Below, one piece after another: positions 42,488 to 47,946 of a stretch of 47,946 nucleotides of DNA (the stretch's first letter is position 1; every line of letters begins with the position of its first letter). The stretch is from Erysipelotrichaceae bacterium. Lineage in GTDB: Bacteria > Bacillota_I > Bacilli_A > Erysipelotrichales > Coprobacillaceae. The position numbers and the translations under genes are program-made. The stretch covers positions 1-47,946 of the forward strand of contig JAGZJH010000017.1 of NCBI GenBank assembly GCA_018365815.1, written 5' to 3'. The notes below the pieces were generated by a model. It saw nothing but the letters and a program-made list of their open reading frames with translations, made no database searches and was not told the origin of the DNA.

Positions 42488-42575
42488 TCTTCTCCTTTCA
42501 AATAATCATAAATTCGTATCAATCTTCTTAAATTAGTCCGTATAAGTGGTTTTGAAATTTTAAAAATTATTAACT

Positions 42576-43424
42576 CTATCCATTATTTAAATACTTCGCC
42601 ACTACTTTTGCGACACCATCTTCTTCATTACTTAAACATTGATAATTAGCCTTTTTCTTAACTGACTTTAAAGCATTACTAGGTGCATAAGAATGATTAG
42701 TCACCTCAAACATACTTAAATCATTTTCTCCATCACCAAAAACTAACACTTCCTCTGGTAAAATATGATAATGAGCCATCACTCTTTCAACACCGCTTCC
42801 TTTAGAAATACCTTTAGGCATAATCTCCGCCCAACCTCGTGAAACTTTTAAAACTTCATATTGATTTTTATAAAGTCTACGAATAATTGGCAACATTAAT
42901 GTCATATAAACATTTAACTGTGCAATCCCTACTTTATTAACCTCATGTGTAATCACTTCACAACGATTAATTTCAATCCAATGTTTTGTATAACCTTCAA
43001 AACTCATTTTCATATCACGATGTTTAAGGTTAAAAATCATCTTTTTAGCAGTGCGCAACCATTTATAACTAAAATTTTTAATTTGTTGATCATTCATAAT
43101 TTGAACATTAAACAACATCAAACTTAATGTTTTTAATATCGATGTTGCATTTTCACCGGTAAGTGAGGCTATTTTTTCATATCGATTTTCATCAAAATAA
43201 TAACTTTCCTCCCCATTAACACCGATAATTGCCCCACTTTTAAATTGATCCATCTGCAATTTTAAATAAATCGGTTCTAAAGACTGGTAATTACGACCGG
43301 TTGCTAAAACTACCCTTATACCTTGTTTTTGTGCTTCAACAAGCGTATCAATCGTCGTTTGCGATAGCATTTTTTGATTATTTAATAAAGTCCCATCTAA
43401 ATCCGTTACAATTAATTTTATCAT
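42576..43424 (-). CDS. Cof-type HAD phosphatase
   Basis: 282-residue HAD subclass IIB phosphatase: motif I VTDLDGTLLNN, motif II VLATGRNYQ, Lys in GISKGSGVERV, motif IV VFGDGENDLSMFE. The C2 cap is basic and somewhat unusual (SYKWLRTAKKMIFNLKHRD). ATG at 43422-43424 behind GGGGTG. Third Cof-type enzyme in the window; not part of an operon. Substrate unknown. Confidence 0.87.
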   Translation of the reverse strand: MIKLIVTDLDGTLLNNQKMLSQTTIDTLVEAQKQGIRVVLATGRNYQSLEPIYLKLQMDQFKSGAIIGVNGEESYYFDENRYEKIASLTGENATSILKTLSLMLFNVQIMNDQQIKNFSYKWLRTAKKMIFNLKHRDMKMSFEGYTKHWIEINRCEVITHEVNKVGIAQLNVYMTLMLPIIRRLYKNQYEVLKVSRGWAEIMPKGISKGSGVERVMAHYHILPEEVLVFGDGENDLSMFEVTNHSYAPSNALKSVKKKANYQCLSNEEDGVAKVVAKYLNNG

Positions 43425-43489
43425 ACCTACACCCCTTAACTAAGACTATCTTATCATAAGTAAAAAATGGTGCAATAAAAATATGAAAA

Positions 43490-43522
43490 GACCAAATGAT
43501 TTATTTAATTTCACATTTGGTC
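43490..43522 (-). terminator. glmS terminator
   Basis: GACCAAATG / CATTTGGTC, 9-bp stem, T-rich on the minus strand, about 20 bases past the glmS stop codon. Confidence 0.8.
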
Positions 43523-43540
43523 ATATAAATACTACATTCT

Positions 43541-45346
43541 TTATTCTACTGTAACACTTTTAGCTAAGTTTCTTGGTTGATCAACATCACATTCTTTAAT
43601 TAAGGCTGTATAATAAGCAATTAATTGTAATGGAAGTGCAATAAGTAACGGTTGTAAATATGGATGAACATCTTCTAAAACATAATATTCTTTAATATTA
43701 TGGGTAAGTGAAGGTTCGTTTGTAAATAAAATAACATTAGCTCCTCTTGCCATTGTTTCTTGAATATTACTCATTGTTTTTTCATTAATATTTTTTTGTA
43801 ACGCTAAGGCAAAAACTACTGTATTAGGTTCAATTAAAGCAATTGGTCCATGTTTTAATTCTCCAGCTAAATACGCTTCAGCATGAACATAAGAAATTTC
43901 CTTTAATTTTAAAGCCCCCTCTAAACTACTAATATAATCTAATCCTCTTCCAATAAAATAAGCATCTGTACTTTCTTTTAAATAATCAGCATAATGTTTA
44001 AAATGCTCATATTGCTTTAAAATATTATTCATTTTATCAGGAATTGTTTTTAAATCTTCTAATAACTGAGTATGAGAGAAAATTTCACTTTTTAACTTTT
44101 CACTGATATAAATTGCAAGTAAAGTCAATAATACTAATTGTGTTGTATAAGCTTTTGTGGATGCAACAGCAATTTCTAAACCTGCACGTGTATAAAGTGT
44201 ATATTTTGCTTCTTGACTAATACTACTTCCCACCACATTAACAATTGCAATTGTTGTCGCATTTAGATGATTTGCTAATTTTAATCCGGCTAAAGTATCT
44301 GCTGTTTCACCTGATTGTGACACAAAAATACATAAAGTCTTTTCATCAATTAAAGGTTCATTATATCTAAATTCAGAGGCTACTTGTACTTTAATTGGTA
44401 AATGACTCGTTTTTTCTAAAAGATGAGCCCCTATTAAACTGGCATGATAAGCCGTTCCACACCCTATATAATAAACTTGATTAAATTTAGAAAAATCGAT
44501 TTCTTCTAACTCTTCTAAAAGAATTTGATTTTCACACTTTCCTCTTAAAGTTTCTAAAACAGCTTTAGGTTGTTCAAATATTTCCTTTAACATATAAGTT
44601 TCATAACCCTCTTTTTTAGCAGTTTCTTGATTATAAGGCACATGTTTTTTATCTTTTATTATTTTTTTCATTTCAGAATCATAAAAAGTAATTTTAGAAC
44701 TTGTTAAAGTGGCCATTTCATAATCATTTAGATAATACACTTCTTTAGTATAATCTAATAAAGCCATAACATCACTAGCAACAAAACAACCATTTTCATT
44801 TTGTCCAATCACTACTGGACTATCTTTTTTAGCGACGACTAAACAATCAGGTTCATCAATTGATAATGCACAAATTGCATAACTTCCTTTAATTTTTTGC
44901 GTTACTTTATATAAAGTTGATGCTAAGTCACCTTGATAATATTGTTGTATTAATGCAACGATGACTTCACTATCAGTCGTAGAAGCAAATTGATAACCAT
45001 TTTTAAGTAATTCGTTTTTTAATTCATGGTAATTTTCAATAATTCCGTTATGCACAATTGAAAAACGTTGATCTTGACTAACATGAGGGTGTGCATTTTG
45101 ATCACATGGAATACCATGTGTTGCCCAACGTGTATGTCCAATTCCGATTGTTGAAGAAATTGGTAAAGTATTAATCTTCTTTTTTAATTCTGCTATTTTG
45201 CCTACTGTTTTAACTGTTTTTAAAGTGCGATCTTCAATCACACTTAACCCTGCTGAATCGTATCCTCGATACTCCAATTTCTTTAATCCTTCCACAATAA
45301 AAGAAACCGCATCTTGCCGACTTGCGATAGCTATAATTCCACACAT
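43541..45346 (-). CDS. glmS: Glutamine--fructose-6-phosphate aminotransferase (isomerising)
   Basis: Makes glucosamine-6-phosphate from fructose-6-phosphate and glutamine, the entry step to peptidoglycan amino sugars. The 601 residues show the N-terminal glutaminase with catalytic Cys2 (MCGIIAI), GHTRWATHG and HNGIIENY, then two SIS domains (SQSGETADT, ASTKAYTTQ) and the C-terminal NLAKSVTVE. ATG behind AAGGAGG. Preceded by a glmS ribozyme, so its mRNA is cut when GlcN6P is high. The divergent glmM encodes the next enzyme. Confidence 0.98.
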   Translation of the reverse strand: MCGIIAIASRQDAVSFIVEGLKKLEYRGYDSAGLSVIEDRTLKTVKTVGKIAELKKKINTLPISSTIGIGHTRWATHGIPCDQNAHPHVSQDQRFSIVHNGIIENYHELKNELLKNGYQFASTTDSEVIVALIQQYYQGDLASTLYKVTQKIKGSYAICALSIDEPDCLVVAKKDSPVVIGQNENGCFVASDVMALLDYTKEVYYLNDYEMATLTSSKITFYDSEMKKIIKDKKHVPYNQETAKKEGYETYMLKEIFEQPKAVLETLRGKCENQILLEELEEIDFSKFNQVYYIGCGTAYHASLIGAHLLEKTSHLPIKVQVASEFRYNEPLIDEKTLCIFVSQSGETADTLAGLKLANHLNATTIAIVNVVGSSISQEAKYTLYTRAGLEIAVASTKAYTTQLVLLTLLAIYISEKLKSEIFSHTQLLEDLKTIPDKMNNILKQYEHFKHYADYLKESTDAYFIGRGLDYISSLEGALKLKEISYVHAEAYLAGELKHGPIALIEPNTVVFALALQKNINEKTMSNIQETMARGANVILFTNEPSLTHNIKEYYVLEDVHPYLQPLLIALPLQLIAYYTALIKECDVDQPRNLAKSVTVE

Positions 45347-45364
45347 AATAAAATCCTCCTTATA

Positions 45365-45512
45365 TTTTGATAAGGGGTAAGTCTAAAGGATTTGTTGATT
45401 TATTTCTAAAAGTTTTTGTCCTTTGTTGAGGTAACTTACATACCTTTTAGTCTTCCGCCGAATATTTCGATAAACTAAATCCTCGTCATCTTTTTCAAGA
45501 CCTGGCGCTATG
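45365..45512 (-). ncRNA. glmS ribozyme (self-cleaving riboswitch)
   Basis: Minus-strand leader of glmS containing the conserved core AGCGCCAGGTCTT, GACGAGGATT, TTATCGAAATATTCGGCGG and AAGACT that pairs back to AGTCTT-like P2 sequences, followed by P3-P4 segments. The cleavage point should be between A at 45509 and G at 45508. Glucosamine-6-phosphate acts as coenzyme for cleavage. Downstream boundary approximate. Confidence 0.95.
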
Positions 45513-45537
45513 TCTAATAATTTCCCTTATCGTATGT

Positions 45538-45543
45538 GATATT
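45538..45543 (-). promoter_or_regulatory. -10 element of the glmS transcript
   Basis: TATAAT-like hexamer on the minus strand (within cgtataatatc) about 30 bases before the ribozyme cleavage site; no clear -35 was found. Confidence 0.45.
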
Positions 45544-45697
45544 ATACGATTTTATAAATTTTTTTCTACTTAAATGAACAAATTATCAAAATATGTAAAT
45601 TTCACTTATTTTAAAGAATTATCATATTTTGTAAATTTAGTTCATAAAACTGTGCTATAATAAGATTGTTTATAAAATAATACAAGGAGAATATTAT

Positions 45698-47041
45698 ATG
45701 GGTAAATATTTTGGAACAGATGGTTTTCGTGGTGAAGCTAATGTAAATTTAACTGTTGAACACGCTTATAAAGTTGGGCGTTATTTAGGATGGTACTATT
45801 CTAGAAATAAAAGAGCAAAAATTGTAATTGGTAAAGATACACGTAGATCTAGTTATATGTTTGAATATTCATTAGTAGCGGGACTTACTGCAAGTGGCGC
45901 AGATGTTTATTTATTACACGTTACAACTACACCTTCTGTATCTTATGTTGTCCGCACTGAAGGATTTGACGCCGGAATTATGATTAGTGCTTCACATAAT
46001 CCTTTTTATGATAACGGGATTAAAATCATTAATGAAAAAGGACATAAATTAGAAGCTGATGTTGAACAATTAATTGAAAATTATATTGATGGAATCACTG
46101 AAGAAATTCCATATGCTACAAAAGAAAATATTGGACGCACAGTTGATTTTTCAATGGGAAGAAACCGCTATATCGGTTATTTAATGTCTATCCCTACACG
46201 TTCTTTCAAAAATATTAAAGTTGGTTTAGACTTAGCAAATGGTAGTGCAAGTTCAATTGCAAAAGCAGTATTTGATGCTTTAGGAGCAGAAACACATGTG
46301 ATCAATAACGATCCTAACGGTTTAAACATTAACACAAATTGTGGTTCAACACATATCGAAGTTCTACAACAATATGTAAGAGACAATGGTTTAGATGTAG
46401 GTTTTGCCTATGATGGTGATGCTGATCGTTGTATTGCCGTTGATGAATTTGGACGTATCATTGATGGTGATTTAATTTTATATGTATGTGGAAGCTATAT
46501 GAAATCACGTAATGAATTATTAAATAACACTATTGTCACAACAGTAATGTCAAACTTAGGTTTATATAAAGCCTTAGATAAATTAGGAATTGGCTATGAA
46601 AAAACTGCAGTTGGTGATAAATATGTTTATGAAAATATGATGAAAAACAACCATTGTATTGGTGGAGAACAATCTGGACATATTATTTTTTCTAAACACG
46701 CTACTACCGGTGATGGAATTTTAACTTCTTTAAAAGTAATGGAAGTGATTGTTGAAAGCAAAAAAACTTTGGCACAACTTGTCGAACCAGTGACAATTTT
46801 CCCACAACTACTTAAAAATGTAAGAGTAAAAGACAAAACTGCTGCACGTGAAGATGCTGATGTTCAAGCAGCAATTCAAAAAGTAACTGATGAACTTGGC
46901 GATAATGGGCGTATTTTAGTAAGAGAAAGCGGTACGGAACCACTAATCCGTGTCATGGTAGAAGCTAGCAGTGATGACTTATGTTATCAACATGTCATGA
47001 GTGTCATTGAAGTCATCCAAGCAAAAGGTCACATTGCATAA
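45698..47041 (+). CDS. glmM: Phosphoglucosamine mutase
   Basis: Converts glucosamine-6-phosphate to glucosamine-1-phosphate for UDP-GlcNAc synthesis. 447 residues with FGTDGFRGEAN at the start, catalytic phosphoserine Ser99 in MISASHNPFYDNG, Mg2+ loop AYDGDADRC, and phosphate-binding VRESGTEPLIRVM near the end. AAGGAGA precedes the ATG; a TATAAT is at 45655-45660. Divergent from glmS, its pathway neighbour, across the ribozyme region. Confidence 0.97.
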   Translation: MGKYFGTDGFRGEANVNLTVEHAYKVGRYLGWYYSRNKRAKIVIGKDTRRSSYMFEYSLVAGLTASGADVYLLHVTTTPSVSYVVRTEGFDAGIMISASHNPFYDNGIKIINEKGHKLEADVEQLIENYIDGITEEIPYATKENIGRTVDFSMGRNRYIGYLMSIPTRSFKNIKVGLDLANGSASSIAKAVFDALGAETHVINNDPNGLNINTNCGSTHIEVLQQYVRDNGLDVGFAYDGDADRCIAVDEFGRIIDGDLILYVCGSYMKSRNELLNNTIVTTVMSNLGLYKALDKLGIGYEKTAVGDKYVYENMMKNNHCIGGEQSGHIIFSKHATTGDGILTSLKVMEVIVESKKTLAQLVEPVTIFPQLLKNVRVKDKTAAREDADVQAAIQKVTDELGDNGRILVRESGTEPLIRVMVEASSDDLCYQHVMSVIEVIQAKGHIA

Positions 47042-47063
47042 GGTATCTAAGGATACCTTTTTT
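47040..47063 (+). terminator. glmM terminator
   Basis: AAGGTATC / GATACCTT stem with a 4-base loop and T6; it includes the glmM stop region. Confidence 0.88.
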
Positions 47064-47092
47064 AAAATCTAAATAAATAAGAGGATAAATTT

Positions 47093-47790
47093 ATGAAAAC
47101 AATTGAACAATGGGATATATTTGAAATAAGCATTAAAGGAAATATTACCAAACAACCTTTTAACCAATCTATAAAAGGTGAATTTACATTTTGTTAAAAT
47201 ACACAAGTAGTTGATGGTTTTTACGATGGTAATCAGATTTTTAAAGTTCGTTTTATGCCTAACTTTATAGGTGAGTATCAATATAAAATATATGGTGAAG
47301 GAATAGAAAGTGTAGTAGGAACTTTTAAAGTCACAAAAGCTTCTCAAAATAATCATGGATCTGTACGTGTTGCTTCACAATGTCATTTTGCCTATGAAGA
47401 TGGTGCTCCTTATTATTGTGTAGGAACAACATGTTATGCATGGTATGTTCAAAATGAAAATATACAAAACCAAACTATTGAAACATTAAAAAACAATTGT
47501 TTTAATAAACTACGCTTTTGTATCTTCCCTAAACATTATGACTATAATTTAAATGAACCTATTTTATATCCTTTTGAAAAAGGAAACCAAGAAGGATTAG
47601 ATAAAAACCAAGTTCAAAAAGCCTTCGTCTTTCCACCGGTTAAAAATCCTAATATGGACTTTAACTTTTATCAATATAACGTTCAATTTTTTAAACATTT
47701 GGATAAATGTTTAGCACAGTTAAAAGATTTAAATATTGAAGCAGATTTAATTTTATTTCACCCTCGTATAATATGTATAGAAGTTTGAAT
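47093..47790 (+). pseudogene. DUF5060/DUF4038 glycosidase-like gene, nonsense-mutated and truncated
   Basis: Starts at ATG 47093 behind GAGGA with MKTIEQWDIFEISIKG, the N-terminus of DUF5060 beta-sandwich domains, but has an in-frame TAA at 47195-47197 after 34 codons. The same frame continues (VVDGFYDGNQIFKVRFMP, GEYQYKIYG) into a DUF4038 TIM-barrel start (GTTCYAWYVQN, FNKLRFCIFPKHYDYN, LNIEADLILFHP). At 47763 the homology stops where YDRWGF is usual, and the frame ends 8 codons later, so at least half of the usual protein is missing. Family members are putative glycoside hydrolases. A probable IS21-type end begins 65 bases on, which suggests that insertion or deletion events broke the gene. 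Confidence 0.8.
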
Positions 47791-47802
47791 TAAGGTTTTC
47801 TC

Positions 47803-47838
47803 TTTTAAAATAATTGAGTTATCTCTATTATTTTAAAA
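47803..47838. repeat. Inverted repeat after the broken gene
   Basis: TTTTAAAATAAT (47803-47814) and its exact complement at 47827-47838, 12-base loop. Terminator-like or mobile-element debris. Confidence 0.5.
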
Positions 47839-47853
47839 ATTCCTTGCTGTATT

Positions 47854-47946
47854 TGTCAATCGAAAAGTGATCCACAAATCATTTTAAAACTGAGCCACTT
47901 TATATTCAAATAAGGCATATGATTAATCCATATCATATGCCTTATT
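47854..47946 (-). mobile_element. Probable end of an IS21-family insertion sequence (continues beyond window)
   Basis: Begins with TGTCA and holds two related 13-mers, AAAAGTGATCCAC (47863-47875) and AAAACTGAGCCAC (47886-47898), resembling the repeated terminal motifs of IS21 elements (GTGGNTCANTTTT on the other strand). It is followed by a perfect 15-bp hairpin, AATAAGGCATATGAT (47909-47923) with 47932-47946, that would end a transcript coming from beyond the window. No transposase is in view, so the family call is tentative. Confidence 0.5.

Larger units (their letters stand above)
42105..42575. other. Intergenic region with terminators and an ORF remnant
   Basis: 470 bases without an intact gene. 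Holds the apeB-type gene's terminator (42194-42220) and a second hairpin (42437-42487). On the minus strand a start-less frame of about 48 codons (42445-42588) reads KPLIRTNLRRLIRIYDYL, basic and protein-like, and may be a remnant of a lost gene or transposase; I cannot name it. Confidence 0.4.

Noticed and set aside
45580..45640. Repeated AATTATCA...GTAAATTT motif upstream of glmM
   Set aside because: Two imperfect AT-rich copies in an AT-rich spacer; not convincing as an operator without comparison.
47069..47356. 95-codon minus-strand frame opposite the broken DUF5060 gene
   Set aside because: It is open only because the opposite strand was coding; no ribosome site or family likeness.

Overview
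The window looks like a chromosomal segment of a low-GC, Gram-positive, spore-forming gut anaerobe of the Firmicutes. My best guess is the class Erysipelotrichia, Coprobacillus/Thomasclavelia-like. Supporting signs are the AT-rich composition, strong Shine-Dalgarno sequences, T-box leaders, a glmS ribozyme, CotF-like spore coat genes, Rex, FeoAB, and a flavodiiron oxygen reductase. The family assignment is an inference from gene content and not from any database search. Most genes are short housekeeping operons on the minus strand, separated by rho-independent terminators that often overlap the stop codon.

Layout. 1-1200: decayed accessory DNA (twice-frameshifted MGMT-like pseudogene, orphan IS3 orfA). 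1202-8302: minus-strand block of amidohydrolase, T-box-controlled asnS, rex, the t6A genes tsaD-rimI-tsaB-tsaE, and a DUF402 phosphatase-like gene. 8405-8867: two small genes, the second a CotF-like coat protein. 8905-10134: HTH-TPR regulator with repeated upstream motifs. 10645-11352: thiT under a TPP riboswitch. 11479-12669: ackA. 12670-14352: gene-poor stretch with a truncated HTH gene and a MazF/PemK-like gene. 14353-15588: TPR protein with a C-terminal cold-shock-like domain. 15706-21281: DtxR regulator opposite a ZIP transporter, a HAD phosphatase, an ABC exporter, a NiaR-like repressor and ilvE. 21533-25118: feoAB, then a YjjG-like phosphatase with xpt. 25179-28349: a P1B-ATPase-like membrane protein that lacks the phosphorylation and nucleotide-binding domains, a 73-residue ORF with an apparent ATT start, and an MFS permease. 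28398-31315: prfC, a Cof phosphatase and a small hypothetical gene. 31440-33109: tRNA-Glu, tRNA-Trp, and a BFD-like ferredoxin with a flavodiiron protein. 33132-37016: dUTPase-like protein with altered metal ligands, M29 aminopeptidase, polysaccharide deacetylase, bcp. 37028-39838: metNIQ under a methionine T-box. 39843-47041: two Cof phosphatases, M18 aminopeptidase, glmS with its ribozyme, and glmM. 47093-47946: broken DUF5060/DUF4038 gene next to a probable IS21-type end.

How it works together. Translation and tRNA quality (asnS, t6A genes, prfC, tRNAs), amino-sugar supply for the wall (glmS, glmM, deacetylase), metal handling (feoAB, ZIP with DtxR), oxygen/peroxide defence (flavodiiron protein, Bcp, Rex) and amino-acid supply (metNIQ, ilvE, aminopeptidases) dominate. 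Four cis-acting RNAs (two T-boxes, TPP riboswitch, glmS ribozyme) are identifiable with conserved cores. The most unusual items are the P-ATPase-like protein without its catalytic half, the dUTPase-like protein with two changed ligands, the divergent MazF-like / TPR-cold-shock pair, and a four-copy family of near-identical terminator hairpins.
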